From positions 2,350,663 to 2,414,662 of the forward strand of contig JACDOX010000013.1 of NCBI GenBank assembly GCA_014549065.1: 64,000 bases of DNA. Reading direction: 5' to 3'. Below the pieces are notes generated by a model that saw nothing but the letters and a program-made list of their open reading frames with translations, made no database searches and had not been told where the DNA came from. This stretch comes from Cardinalis cardinalis. Lineage: Eukaryota > Chordata > Aves > Passeriformes > Cardinalidae. Each line of letters starts with the position of its first letter. The stretch's first letter is position 1. Positions 48,250 to 61,976 of this stretch are shown here, one piece after another. The position numbers and the translations under genes were made by a program.

Positions 48250-49619
48250 GGGAGCATCTGTAAATCTTTAGCCTTGTGAAACACTACCATTCTCTGCTAA
48301 GCAATTGTGGCCTGTAGCCATGTCTTGAGGAGAAAATCAAGAATGGGACGTCAGCAGCTGTAAGGATTTGGGCAACATTCTGCAGTCTCTGCAATAGCTC
48401 ACCTCTAATCCTGTTTTAAACCTAAACATGTTCCTGCTGACCACTGCTGAAGGTTTGTAATTAAGAACAAAGGACTGAACTACTGCCCTGAATTCCTTTA
48501 TGTGGTTGAAATCTAGATTATGAAAGTAGCAGGTGCTAAGTATCAGTGCTAAATGCTGTGTATATCACTACATAAAATAAGAACATCAAAAAGATTAGCA
48601 TTGGACATCTTAATAAATTAAGTTGATATGAGGTTAATGTGTTGATAAAACTAATTTTAGACATCTGAAGACCTTTAAAACATTTCATACAATTATTATT
48701 TTGCAAAGACTGAAAACTGGGGACTCAAGTACTGTAACTGATTAAAGATGTGCCATGCATTATTGGATTATCACACTTACAAATCTGTTTGCCTTGTGAG
48801 TAAGTTTTGGGGAGCATTCCAAAGCAGTATTTTTGTTCAGATTTTGACTTTAATTTTTTTTTCTCCAAATATATTACTCTTTCTAATTACCATTTTCCTT
48901 AACAGTGAAATTACTAACATTTAACTGTATTCTGTGTTTTTTGCTGATTTGGTATAAAGTTTAATAGACTCTTATTTATATTTTTTAAAAAGCTAGATAT
49001 CAGTCTGTTAGGCAACGTTAATGATAATATCCAGTCATAATTGAACAGTTATAATTATACAGAATAAACACATGTTGCCTTAAAGGGTTATCTAGTATCT
49101 TCCATTTTGTTTAGCATTGAAGCAAATAAGCAAGGAAAATTGAATCGATAACTCTGGTCAGTCATTTGGGAGTGCATGAAAGATCACTTAGTCCTCTTTT
49201 TTCCTTTTTACTCCAATGGTTCCCAAAATCAATATGCACATCACTGGGATTATATGATTTTTTCTAGGTGTGCCGCCCTTTCTAGTTTGTTCTGAGAAAC
49301 ACAGGCAGTTGATGTATGTTTATATTTTAAGACAGCTGTCATGGGGAGACCGCAGCCTTAGTATGATATCTTGCACAAATTGTGAAGCATTTATTCTACT
49401 GAAGGCACAGTCTTGTTTATATTTTCTGCACATTTTGGTGTATTGGTTGTTTTAAATTATTTAAGTTTTAACTTGTGAAAGCATATACTATGATTTCTTA
49501 GTATTTTAGAAATACATTAGAGTCTGTGAGTCTTTCCTTCTTTAAGATACAGATGTGTGGATTTCAATATAAAGTTGCATTTGCCAAAATTTACCTGTGT
49601 AGCTTGTTAATTTTCTTGG

Positions 49620-49625
49620 AATAAA
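49620..49625 (+). terminator. GPR85: Candidate poly(A) signal AATAAA for GPR85
   Basis: The canonical hexamer is followed by T-rich sequence, which makes it one of the better candidates about 1.4 kb after the stop. Confidence 0.35.
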
Positions 49626-50564
49626 ATTTTACATTTTTCCAGTTATAAAATTAACCTTTTTTATTTTGTCTAGTGAGCTAGCATGAAGTACTGAGAATGT
49701 AGCCATTATGAATTATTATCCTTTGCAGTCACTGTATTCCCAAACTGTAAATGCATGAATGATGGGGACCACAGGATTGATAAATGATATTATCTGCAGT
49801 AGCACTATTGTGTAGTTTATCATAATTACCCATCTATCTGTTCTAATATGTCAGTTATATTTGAAGTTACAACACAGTATTTGACATTAACTTCACAGTT
49901 TAATTTTGGAAAATGTGTATAACTGAAGCACAAAATCATGAGTTGATCAGTCATAAAGAACACAGATTTTTCTTAATTTTGGGAGAGACAAGACTAGAGG
50001 TCTGAATTCAGTATTGGTATATCTTGTCCTTTGTTCCAGTTTTATGACCAGCAAGTTAACATATGCATACACAAGTAGCAGTCAATAATGGAAATGCTGA
50101 AATTTGTGTGATAACNTTATATAACATATGCAACAATTCAGACAGTTGTGTCTATATGTGATCAGACAACTTGATCAAAGATTTGGTGAGCAATCTGTTT
50201 GACCTCACTTACACTTTTATACTGAGGTTGATTGGTGAGAGGCATGGCTTTATATACTGTGTTGAAACAGAAAAAATGCTAAAAAAATGAGTCCTCATCA
50301 GTGTAGGAATGTTTCAGAACGTAATTTGAAATGGGACCAATAAACTTCTACCAAAAGGACNTTTTTATTACACTGGAAAAGGCTTTGAAATTAAGGTAGT
50401 TAAGCAATTGTCAAAGATAGGAGTGAATTAAAACTGAATCATATGTTGAGAAAAATTCTGAAAGTCATCCCACTTAAGTTTATTAAAAGGTTGATTGGCA
50501 ATAACTTCAGTCTAATTTCTTTAAAATAGTAACCTTTACAAGGAACATTGATATTACATATTGT

Positions 50565-50588
50565 AATAAAGAAGTACATATAAATAAA
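50565..50588 (+). terminator. GPR85: Paired poly(A) signals, distal GPR85 candidate
   Basis: Two AATAAA hexamers occur within 24 bases (50565-50570 and 50583-50588). This is a plausible distal 3' end about 2.3 kb after the stop codon. Confidence 0.3.
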
Positions 50589-53500
50589 GTTGTAAATAGT
50601 ATATAGTTGTAGAAGTAGTCAGTTCTGAGGATTAGCCAGAAAATTTTCAACTATGNAATTTCAAAAGCTGCAAATCTGGAGCCTGACCTAACTCTTAATA
50701 AAGTTAGTTGGTGTTTTCCCATTAACTTCATTTGGAGCAGAAGCAGGCCCTAACATTTCTATAGTACTATACTTCTGAAATACTAAGAAGGCTGTATTTA
50801 CTATGCAGTGGGAAAGAAAAAAAATTAAATTATTTCCCTGGAAGTTTTGCAAGGAGNAACTGATGTAAATTAAAATAATAAACAGTAAACAAATCTGAAA
50901 GCAAATATTTTGATAAATGTTTTTCTTTTGATACGAATATAATTCCTTTGGCTATATGACAATACTGTNTTGCTACCTGAGAAAGGGCAGGTAGTTTTTA
51001 TTAAGTGGATTTTTAAGAATTGTGCCAGTAAGAAATCTTGTGACAGAAGTATTTAGTTTTATTTTTCTCCAGTGTTGAAAGGANGAGGGGATGTTCAGTG
51101 AAATTAAAATCCAACATATAAAGTAGCATTTTATGCAATGTTATTACTCAGTGGTTACAGGATGATTACACATTGATACAGGATGTCAAGTAGTTTAGAG
51201 AGATTCCTCAAAGAACTGAATGTATACATGAATTAAAGCAGTGCTTGCACTTTTTGCCGTCAGTGTCATTTTGATCCTAGTCAGCATATCAAAACTAATG
51301 TATTAAGGTATAAATTCAAAGGAGCAAGAAGGTTCATTCCAATTCAGTTCACTGTTGTGTCACAGTATGAAGAGCCTTTTNCTTTCATTTTAGTACAGGA
51401 GTTAAGCTATTGCCAAAGCTAGAATACAGGGCTGGTAGATTAGTCCTTTCTTTTCAGAATAGCAANGAATATCACAATATTTTATATCTGCATTGATCTG
51501 TAATGTTCATGGGTAATGTTAAATCAATAGTTTAAATTTTCTGATGAGAGAGGAAAAAAAANCCCAGATTCCCTGAAAGAAAGGCTTTCTACCCCTGTTC
51601 CTTTCCTGCCCTCTGTTGCCCCACAGCCCTTTGGCAGCCTCTTCATGAATCCTTCTACAGGATCAAATGTTTCGTACACTGGGCATTGTATTTCTCCTGC
51701 TCCTTGAGAGGTGTCTCAGCCCCTCCTCCTCCCCAGCAGATAAGCTCCTGCAGCAGCTTCCCAGGGTTTGTCAGTGTCTGGGTTCCCTCCCTGAGGATGG
51801 AGAGGCACTGCCAGTTCCTTCCAGCTGCCTTTGTGGCTCATGGCTCTCAGGGCGCTTGGCTGGCATGCTGGCTATCTCTGCCCTCTGGCTTTGCTCGTGA
51901 AGTAGATGCTATTTATGTTATGCAAACAAAAATGAGAATGGGGAGGGGGCAGCAGGAAACAATTTTCCCTCTCACAAGTTTTTCACAAGGAAACCACTGT
52001 TTTTGTTGCATTGCCCAGGAGCACATTGTATTTCGAAAGCGTAATCGGTGTTAATTACCCTCTAAATGGATAAAATGTACAGTTAGCCAATTAAGTCAAG
52101 GTTTTTGGTACAGCTAAAAAGTCTTATTATAAAATGGCTTTTTGTCAGTCTCTAGACCTTGGAGGCAGAGGAGTCCACTCTGTCTGCCTGCTTTTAAGTG
52201 CATTGTGTTTGTTCACTTGTTTTGCTTTTGCTTTGACTTTCAAGCATCTCAACATTTTCTTTATATTAATAGGAATCCAGTAATGCAGCAGGTTTTTATT
52301 ACTCATGGGTTTAAAAAAATAATATTAAAGGGAACTCTGATGATTTTTGTGGTGAGTTAGGGAGGTATTTTGGCAAGTAATTGGTTTTTAGCAAATGTTT
52401 AATAAACCTGTAGGCTGCTGGGCTCTTGCATGGTTGCACAGTCAGTTCTTAATTATTGAAACTAGCAATGGAATAGACTAACCCACATAAAGCTAACACC
52501 CAGGTAATATAAAGCATGTCCACATTAGATAAGAATTTCCTATGTGTATTACATTTATCAAGGAATGGAGTTAAACTCAAGTAAAAGTGAGATCAGAAAT
52601 CCAAAGAAGAATGGTGGGTGTTTTTCCTTTTTTTTCTGCTTTGTTTTAGCACAGCACTGCTAATCTGCAACCTGGGTTACACACCCACATACAACTGAGA
52701 GTTGCCTGTACAATTCTGCATAGCACATAGGCAACTTCCTTCTAGTTTATATTCATTGAGAGCTCTATGAGTGCACACTACTAATCTGATTGACTTTTCA
52801 GANAAAAGAGAAGGCTCAGTCTGAGATACTGCTCTTCAAAATTAAAATTCAATAGAACTTCTCTGCTTTTGTATACTTCAGTGATTTTGAGTGTGAAGAA
52901 ATCAGTGACTTAAGTCAGCCATGATCATAAGTGTACTCTGGCCATGGCCATTAAAAAGAGGACAAGATGACATTTTGCAATACATATGCAACAAATCAAA
53001 GAGTTTGATATTATACACCAAGACTTTGTGTGAGTGGGCTGACAATAGTTCATATTTTTCTTTTAGAAAAAAGTATGATGAAGCTATCTGTTCAAATTGA
53101 TAAGGCCTTTAACTATCCAGTGTGGAAAAAGAAGAGGAACTTTAAAATTTGCTCAGTATAAATAGTAAACAGTTTCAGTGGTGTTTTTCTTCAGCTGAAC
53201 TGTGTAATTATATAACTATATGNTGATCAAAGGAATGTCACAGTAAATAAGTTAGATTTTTAGTTGTCTAGAAAGGAAATAAGTAACAACAATCATCAGA
53301 CATTTGAAATGAAGTAATTNCAGTAATCTACATGTTTCATAAAATTTAGGTAACAAAATAATTATTTATGTTTTCTTTACTTACTGATTTATGTACTTAA
53401 AGAACAATGTCTTTAGATAGTGATTTGGCTTTTGCAGCCCAATGAGAGATTTCTTTGTATCACGGGTTTTGTACTTTGCTTTGTATGTAATAAGTACAAG

Positions 53501-56500
53501 AGATATAAAACCAGAATTTATCTGATATCAACTTCAAACTCNGCATAAGGTACAGAACTTCTCCAAATGGTCGGCATATTACTGTCTCCAGAGATTATTC
53601 AAAACTATGCTGTGCTACTTCACAAGAATTCTACTTCACCTTTGTTAAAGAGCAGTCTGATTAAAGATGTGTGTTTATTTTCATTCTATAATGCTAAAGT
53701 TCAGGCATGCTCACATCCTTATGCAAATTGAAGAGATTGCTAGAAATAGGAAGTTTTGCCCTCACCAATAATCTTGTGAGTTTTGCCCTCATCAATATTT
53801 GTGAGTTTTGCCCTCACCAATAATCTTGGTGAGTCAGGTTCTTGAGATAGTATAAAAGACACTCAGATATAGATACACAGATATTCAATGACTACTCTAG
53901 GCAGAAGGAGGAAGGATGCAAAAAAGTATTCATCCCTGTTTAGGAGCCATTTAAAATCCTGCTGTTTGGTGTCCTATAGAGAGACCATTGTCTATGGGAC
54001 TGGCCCACCACAGGCCTGCAACCCACTCTGTTGAGTTTAAACAGGACTTTGGTTGCACATACTCTGAGTGCTGATGGGAGAAATTCCTAGACAATATTCA
54101 TAGGCTACAGAATCGTAATAGTGGCTTGTCTCCTCAAAACAGAAGTCACAGAATAAACAGAGGCCAAGAGAGAAATGCCTATTGTAAGCTGCTTGGGATT
54201 TCATGCCCTCTTGGTCCCTTCAGAGGTGACTGAGAAGACCTGTTTCTTTCTTGACTTTGTTTGGGTTTCATTTGTTTGTTTTGAAAATGCATGCTATCTC
54301 AGTTGGTCTGTTCCATCCCACCTATTGCCAGCTGAACTTTTGATGTCATGCTTAATCAAGTCTGTATATTCTTTAAAATACATATCTAATAGTACAATGA
54401 TTTGTAGCTTTGCACTGATTGNGCTGATATGTATCACTGTTTGTTCTTGCTCATTTCCTTAAGCATTTCCTGTGTTTCAAACACTCAAATCCTATTTTTT
54501 TAAATTAAGGCATTCTACAGTTTTCTTTCCTGACTTTTCTGTGAAGGCCTTTTAAGTTTTGGGTATTTCTCCTGTTTGTGCCAAAATGCAGATTCTTAGG
54601 ACACATCACAGGGAACATTTAATTTCTTTGACTGAAGGACTGTCTGGACATCATGAGACTAGAAATGTGTATTTAGGTCCTGTAAAATAAATTATGGTAA
54701 TGACTGGGCTATAGAATTGATAGTGATGGGACTGCTGGAATAGGATATTTTGGTAGCTGTGGCTTTAAATTACACCGTAAGACATCTAGCACAAAGGAGA
54801 AATGCTCCTTTTGTAAGATCATTATGTAAATGAAAAGTAAACACATACACAAATGAGTACAGTTCTATAGAATTTTGATTAACATATTCAGTCATAGCTG
54901 TAGCAAGATGGACATAAAGCAAAAAAACAAAAAGAGAAAGTATCTTACCATTTGAAACCTAATCCTTGTAAGTTTGGCTTGATTCTTACAATCCCTAGTG
55001 TAGGAAAATTTTCCATCTCCTTTTTGTGGAAACTCATCTCAATAAAGACTACAAGATCTTGGTAATTTATATCAATATTTATGTTTTTTACTAGACTAAT
55101 TCTCAGTGCGAGCATGACACAGCAGGACTGTAAATGTAATCTCTGTCATAGTGTATGTGCAAAAGCAATCTTTCAGTGGTCTCCAAGAGGGAGTCTCTAT
55201 GCACACAGATATATTTCTCAGACTCTCCAAAATAATGTACTGTAGTTGATACCAAGTAGGGACAGCTCAAGCCCTGGAAGGGCATGAGATACCACACTTG
55301 AGTATGATAAGTGAGCTTAAAATCAGATGCAAGGAAGGTGAGGGACNCTTAGTAATAACTTCCCATGTTAATAGTTGTAAATAATGCTTTTGGCCAAATT
55401 TGTAAACCACCTTCTNAGTTCCTAAGTAGTGGTAAGGGCATCTGCAGTAGGTGGAGTGTAATGCTGCAGCTGAGTCCTTATGTCCACTTATTTTAGACAG
55501 GTATGGACTGGAATTAGTGCACATTATAGCCTGGTTCCTCCACCAACCACCTTGCATGGTACTAACACGCACTAAGCTCATCAGCCTAGAGATCTGCTCC
55601 AGATGGATNATTTGGTCACAGTCACATTTTTGAGACTTTTCTGCCAGTGTTTTCTGTGAATAGTTCCTGTTTGTAAAAGGTGGAAAGAAGTGTGTGTAAA
55701 GGGATTGTGCATGTTGAGCAAGTCCTTTTCAGCCCAGCCTTGGAGTGAGGGCTTTTTGTAAGAGTGCAGATAGGTGCGGAAGCCCCTCATAGTTTTACCA
55801 CATCTGTCAGACACTCCTGTTCTTTGGCATAGTTAGGATACATGCACACAGGATTTCACACAATGTCCTTCTGTCTGCATTCANTCTCCTTTGCCCTGTA
55901 CACCACCAGAAAGACAGACACTATTGTTTGTGGAGGCTCTTCTACTATAGCAATGACTCTTCTCCAAGAGACATGTTGTCACAAAAGCTGAGATTTGCTG
56001 TATCCTTTTGTATCAGAGAAAGCAAATCAAATTTGTATGTTTTGTATTAAAACTTTGTGTTGAATTTTCTTCTTGGCATCTTGGCATACTTACTGAAAGG
56101 CAGTATCACAAAAAAGCCAATTGTTCCCCCCAAACCAGGAAGACCACCAGTCTAACTGGTAAACACACTTTCAGTGGGAATATTATGATCCTTTTCCATC
56201 AATTAAATAAATATTTGATATGATAATAATTATTGAAATATTTTATTATACTAAAGCCCTGAAAGGGTTAATTTTCAGCTTTGGCATTTTCCTTATGTAA
56301 ACACCTTCATTCCATTTCATGCAAGACAGGTTTGGCAAATGTGGATGTTTTNGGTGGTTTTGACATCTAAGTTATGCCATCTAAGGACAAATGCTGGCTG
56401 ATGAATNATTTATTAACTTAAATTTCAGAAGAGACCATGTAAAACTAGCTGCCACAAAAAAAACCAATGTTTTTCTTTAGTCATGCATGTGATCCTTTAA

Positions 56501-57174
56501 GTATTGGCTTTGGAACCGGGGTATTGTCAAACCTTAGCATTCAAACCTAATACAGAATTAGAAACCAAGCTGTAAAGATAATTTCTAGTCACTGACTATA
56601 ACTACAAAATTTTATTGTTATATATATTCTACCTGCCTTTTCCTTTGCAAATATTGAAAATATGTGTATGATGAAATTCAGATGGAAAATCCTTGACCAT
56701 ACTGAAATTAGTGATAAAATGTCTGTAGCTAAGAGTGAAGACAGGATTCTATGGATAAACCTCTATTTCTAAAGACAATGGAGGTATGCCACACAATTGA
56801 TGTATATATTACACTCATGTATGGCCAGCATGTCTNAGAAATGAGTTTTTAAGATCCAGTTCATGTTCTTAAGCTTTGTAGTCCTGTTTTCTTTATATCA
56901 AGGTCTTCATACTATGCTCTTACAGTACTGAAATCTGAAGTCCTGTTGTAATTCATATTTATATAACCATGATGCTTGATAGCCTCTTTATAGGAAATTA
57001 CCCCTTTATCTTAGGTTCTGTGAAAGAGCAGCCTCTGTCTGAAAGTAAATAATTAAAAGATAACACAAGAAGGATATAGACAAGTGGGATTTGAAGAAAT
57101 TATGAGGCAGTGCTGTAAGTTTGTTTTGAGGCAGTGTTGGTAAATATGATGAGCAAGGCGATCCGAGAATATTC
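50589..57174. other. Intergenic DNA downstream of GPR85, no gene seen
   Basis: The stretch is AT-rich with only short unrecognised open frames (for example 51686-52054 and 54175-54462) and scattered Ns. It contains a three-copy tandem repeat near 53752-53835. A segment around 52031-52100 keeps three CpGs in 15 bases next to homeodomain-like words and may be a noncoding element. Confidence 0.5.
53752..53835. repeat. Three-copy tandem repeat, unit about 25-28 bases
   Basis: The phrase AGTTTTGCCCTCACCAATAA occurs at 53752 and again near 53805, with a diverged middle copy (AGTTTTGCCCTCATCAATAT) near 53779. Confidence 0.85.
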
Positions 57175-57275
57175 CTTCTTTTTCTTTTTCTTTTTCTTTT
57201 TCTTTTTCTTTTTCTTTTTCTTTTTCTTTTTCTTTTTCTTTTTCTTTTTCTTTTTCTTTTTCTTTTTCTTTTTCT
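57175..57275. repeat. (CTTTT)n microsatellite, about 20 units
   Basis: About 100 bases of almost perfect TTTTC pentanucleotide units end at an N (57276). The lysine- and arginine-rich or glutamate-rich open frames on the minus strand are repeat artefacts. Confidence 0.97.
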
Positions 57276-57276
57276 N

Positions 57277-58194
57277 AGAGCAAGAGAGATGATTGAAAAA
57301 TAAAGTTTCAAAAGAATTGAAAAATAACAAGGGGGTGGATTCTCAGAAGAGAAGAGCGGCTTGGGAGAAAGTACAAAGGCTGCTCCCTGAAAATGTAATT
57401 GTCAGTGATAATTGTCAGTGGTAGTCTGTCAACATGAGCAGATTGGAATCTCTTGATAAAGAGNAAAAGATGATAGGCCAAGAAGAGCAGAATGAAGTCA
57501 CATTGAAGCTGAAGAAGGAACTGCAAATGACTGCTGATTCACAGCATTAGTTAGAAAGAGGTAATTAGAGGTCATGTTGAAAGTAGGGTTCAATGAAAAC
57601 AGTTGGTGAAAGCCAAGATCATTGACGCCAGGTAGTGATTGCAGTCTGTGAGCTTAAAAGGAAGAGGTAGAATAAAATGGCTGAATGGTTACCAAAATAA
57701 GGGGGATAAGACCACCACCCTCTTTGTTTTTCTTTACAAATTAAGGAAGAGACTGCATGGTGTCAGAATGGTTAGGTGAGCAGAGAGAGGACAGAAAGTG
57801 ATAAACCATAAAGGATGTGCTGAGAGTCAGAACTAGCTACTGGAAAGGGTGATGGGAGGTGAGAATAGCTGACAGGAAGCTGGCAGAAAGAACAAATTTG
57901 GATGAATGTCCCTGGAGTAACGTGGGAAGATGTGGATTGACATCCCAGAAGATGGAGGACTCTGGGAAAAATGGAGAGGATGACAACAACAAGAAATGGG
58001 AATGATGTCAGTCAGGGATGGGCAGGCACAACGAAGCACTGAGCATCTGTCTTGCCAGGAGAATGGCAAGAGCAGCAGTGAGAGTCACCAGACAGGAACA
58101 GGTTGTTTATGAGAGGCTCTGCTTATCAATGATGTTGTGCTAACCCATGCCANAAGGAAGGGAAGGGATACCAAGGGATTCCAACCCTTTTGAG
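57277..58194. other. Intergenic purine-rich DNA, no gene seen
   Basis: The plus strand is rich in A and G (GAAG, AGAGGA words) between the microsatellite and the CR1 tail. No coding exon or RNA gene is recognised. Confidence 0.5.
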
Positions 58195-58288
58195 GTCTGG
58201 ACAACTTCCCCCCCAAAGCTGAAGGTTTGGACTAGATGACCTTCAAAGGGTCCCTTCCAATTCCCAACTATTCTATGATTCTATGAAC
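58195..58288 (+). mobile_element. CR1 3'-end tail fragment
   Basis: The words TTGGACTAGATGACCTTCAA, GGGTCCCTTCCAA and TTCTATGATTCTATGA are a clear CR1 3' terminus in + orientation. Its sequence is closer to the consensus than the fragment at 31795. Confidence 0.88.
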
Positions 58289-61200
58289 TTTCATCTCCGT
58301 GTTCTCAACGTCTTGCAGCTGGTATTACATCTGAGTTCNGTAGGAACTTGAATGACTGAATGGTTTCCATTACTTACTATAATTTCCTCTTTAACAGGAT
58401 TTTCTGCTTTCTTTCCATATTCTTTCTCTTGCTCCTTTTGCAATATTACTCTACTAAGAAAAGCTATGTTCTTTGTGACACTATACATTTAGAGCATGTT
58501 GGCCCAGCAATTTTGTTAACTTTCAGACTGAATGATAGGTTTTCAGAACAGTGAAAGTGCAGTTTTGGTGCAATTTGAGAGCACTGCTGTGTTTTATTAT
58601 CATTGTTTCCCATAATGGTGGTGTCTTGGTTTGGTGAAGGGACCATTAGGATGAAAGCCAGTGACTTCCAGGTTCTCACTGTAGCTTTGTCACTAAAATC
58701 AGTGCATAGGTGACCTTGGGTGATTTGTATAAACNAACTTTTCAGCTATCCACTAATTTTAAGAAACTCAAGGACATTTTGGGCTTCCAGTTTAAGACAC
58801 CAGTGAATCCATTCCCAAGGGAAGGCAGCATCCTTAAGTATAGATTCTTTTATTGTTGGTGGTGTAGAGGTGGTAAAATTGATCAGAAATGTCCTATTTG
58901 ACTTGTTTTGCCAACTTTTGGTCTTCTGCAGGAAATTTCAACTTGTGTGTCTCAGACTTTTCCTTCCTGAGAAACTGAAAATATTTTTTAAAGGTCTGTT
59001 TCCTGACCACTCTTTAAGATTAGAGCAAATAGTACTTGCAGGTAGTCTTTCAAAAATGATGTAACCAGATTAGTCATCAGCTTGAAAATGTGTGCTAAAA
59101 CCTTTTTTTCTGCATAGTTTGCCAGTTAAGATAGATGACTAACAAAATAACTTACTTGAAGGGTGAGAGATTTAGTTACGTAAAGTTTCTAGATTTCTGA
59201 AACTCATTATAAATCAGGATTTTCCCCCTTTACTTGACAAGGCCATGGTAAGATGCTGCACTAGGAAGCAAATAATTGTTTTTTTAGTTAAAGGTCAATG
59301 AGACAGTGTGGGGGTCAGTTTTCATTGCTGACTGTAGACTACAGCCCAAAAGTTTGNAGACAAATGTGGCAGATGATTTGGGATGTTCAGATAACCTCAT
59401 CTTGCCAAGAGATATGTTCATTAAGCTGTCAAAGAACTGAAATGTATGCATTGCCCATCCATCTGGCATATAATTTAAATGCAGCTGAATTCCTGACCTC
59501 AGATATGATATAAGCATTTCTGAGTAGACATGACTGATAAATGTGCATAAACAGAGGCTCTTAGAATAAAATTGTGTTTTAAAAGCAGAATAAAAAAACT
59601 CTTCTGAGATCTAGAGACTCATGACAACATTGATAGATGGTAACATACTCATATAAAAAAATTAACTGAGTACTAAATAATATTTTTAAAATATTTGCAC
59701 AGGATTTTTGGTACAATTAATAAAGCTCTCTGTAGCCTGAAGAAAGGTGTCAGAAGTTGAAGTGCCTGAAACTGAGATACTGAATTAATCACAATGAGTT
59801 TTCTGAGGGCTGAATAGATAATCTGCATGATTTTAAATATTAAAAACCTTTGTCAGGGTAGATGTGCCTGCAAAAATGCAAGCTGGCAGTTGCACATGAT
59901 TGAGTCACAGTTGTCTAGGCAATTCTATATCTGGGTTACCACAAACTATTATAAATAAAAACAAATATTGATACCTGAGGTTGTTTTTTTTTTTAAATTT
60001 ACCTCTGTCAGACAAAAATGTTGTCATCATTCAGGTGAATTTTAGCAATGTAATTTTAAAACCTTTATATTTGAAATTGTATCATACCAATACAATGTTA
60101 GAACCCAAACCTCCCAAACCTGGGTGACCCATCATGACCCTGTGGAAGGAGTAGCACTGTGGAGATTTGCCATGTCCCTTGAGGGTTCACATGAGCAACC
60201 CAGCTTCCCTTGAGTGTCAGTGCAGCTTCAGCAAACAGGATGATGGTTTGATTGATATTTTTGGAAGGAGATTCTGTGATTTCTGGGGGCTTTCAATGTA
60301 GGCATCTGAATCAGAGGCTGAGGCTTGATGGTGAACACCCTTTCAGTCTATTTTCAGGTCTTGCTATATGAACACTGCCTCAACTCTCAAGACTGTAAGA
60401 AAAANAGAAGACTCATCTTTCACAGTGCAGGAGATCTGGTGCATGAATTTAAACTTCTACACAAACAGATGGCAACATTTTCTTTTGCACTCCCTTTTCT
60501 CGGCATGGAGCATCACTGTCTTCAAGTCACAAATCCCGAGATATGTTTATTGACAGAGCTAATAGCAAAGCCTGCTTGTGCTGNATGAGCAGCTTTAAAG
60601 AGTGATATATTTCTCAGTCTCATGAGGATGTTGAAAACCTGCTTCACTTGTGAGCAGTTCCAAGCACCTTGTCAATTGCTGTTCAAGTCAATGGGGCTAT
60701 TGCAGATACCCANGGGGCACCCATGTCACCTGTGTGGTGCAAGTGACACCTCCTAGTAGATCCTTAAAATCCAAATAGAATTTAGTAGCATTGTAGGGCA
60801 GAGNCTTCTGCCAGCATCAAACACAAAGAATATAAAAGCAGACTTGTAACATTTTGCTACTNGAGATACAGGGTTGAAGTATTTCTATGGCAACTGTCTT
60901 ATCAGCACTTGACCTGCCCAAGTATTGCCCAANTCTTCATTTTGTCCTTCCTTCTTTTCCATTTGATACAGCCTCAAGACAATGTGCTCTGGAGGACAGC
61001 AGCTGAAGAACTGAATCATATTTGTCTCTATTCAACAAAAAACTAATTCACGTCCTGAGCCCTCTCTGCATGATGCCCCCATGCTTGCTGCCGAGTGTCT
61101 GACTGTAGGAAGACAGAGTTCATGCCCCATGTCATGTGATTTACCCCCAGTGATTTACCCTGCCAGGAGCACTTAAATCTGTAAAAATTTGCAGCACCCA

Positions 61201-61963
61201 CTCTTTAGTCTATGTTCAGTGGGACGGAGGCTCAAGAGCAACCTGTTCTATGTTCTATGCCCCTTGTCACAGGTTCTCATTTCAGCTCCCAATGACCATC
61301 CCTTAGTACCTTCCTATACATTTNATCTGCTAAAGGATCCAGACAGACTGGTATTCTNGGATGTCNGGTGGGTTCAAGCTGTGCTATGGGGGTTATGCCT
61401 GTCCCATTGCTGNTGCATGAGGGNCATGCTTGGAAAAGGCGGTGTGCCNAATCGTGAAAGTGTCCTCCTGAATGCAGGCTTGCATCCAAGCTGTTCAAGC
61501 TATGGCTGNAAGCCACACACAGCTCACAAGGCGATTTCTACAGCTTGAGGGGGTAAATAAGTGCTTCTATACCTGAGAGCTGTAGTAGCATAGAATGTCC
61601 TTAACCAAGTGGTTGATGGGTTGGAATACTCTGAGCTTGGTTGTTATTGCTCATGCCTCTGACCCAAGCAGCGCCCTGAGCAGCAAGAGCTGTCTCTGAG
61701 GACCGAAGAAAGAATGGTCACTGCAAGGAGGGCAAAGGGAAGAACTGCAGCAGGAGAAAGGTGGTGGACATTGNACTTTAATCTGAAAGAGGAGGACATA
61801 GGGATGGCAGGAATTAGAGTGTCAGAAGGCTGAGCACCCGGGAGCAGTGTGGGTGGTCAGAAAAGAGAGGTGATGTGGACAGATGACAAGAGACANGGGG
61901 GTATAGGGACATGGAGTAGCAGAAATGCATGGAGAGGCAAACATGTGGATCTGAGTGGGAGAG

Positions 61964-61976
61964 TGTGGTGGTTTGA
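61964..61976 (+). mobile_element. Possible LTR 5' edge
   Basis: TGTGGTGGTTTGA is identical to the LTR start at 6422-6434. The sequence after it is not one I recognise, and no matching end or target duplication was found. It may be a truncated LTR of a related family or a chance match. Confidence 0.3.

Larger units (their letters stand above)
48250..50588 (+). other. GPR85: GPR85 3' UTR (end uncertain)
   Basis: AT-rich noncoding sequence follows the TGA stop, with several polyadenylation signals: AATAAA at 48612, 49063, 49620, 50339, 50565 and 50583. Long 3' UTRs are common in brain genes, so more than one form is likely. Which signal is used cannot be told from sequence. Confidence 0.5.

Noticed and set aside
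47322..48263. Open frames of 104 and 133 codons in other frames of GPR85
   Set aside because: They are shadows of the true GPR85 reading frame.
57006..57330. Minus-strand frames rich in Lys/Arg or Lys/Glu
   Set aside because: They are translations of the (CTTTT)n microsatellite.
61189..61548. 119-codon open frame
   Set aside because: It contains seven Ns that may mask stops and has no recognisable domain.
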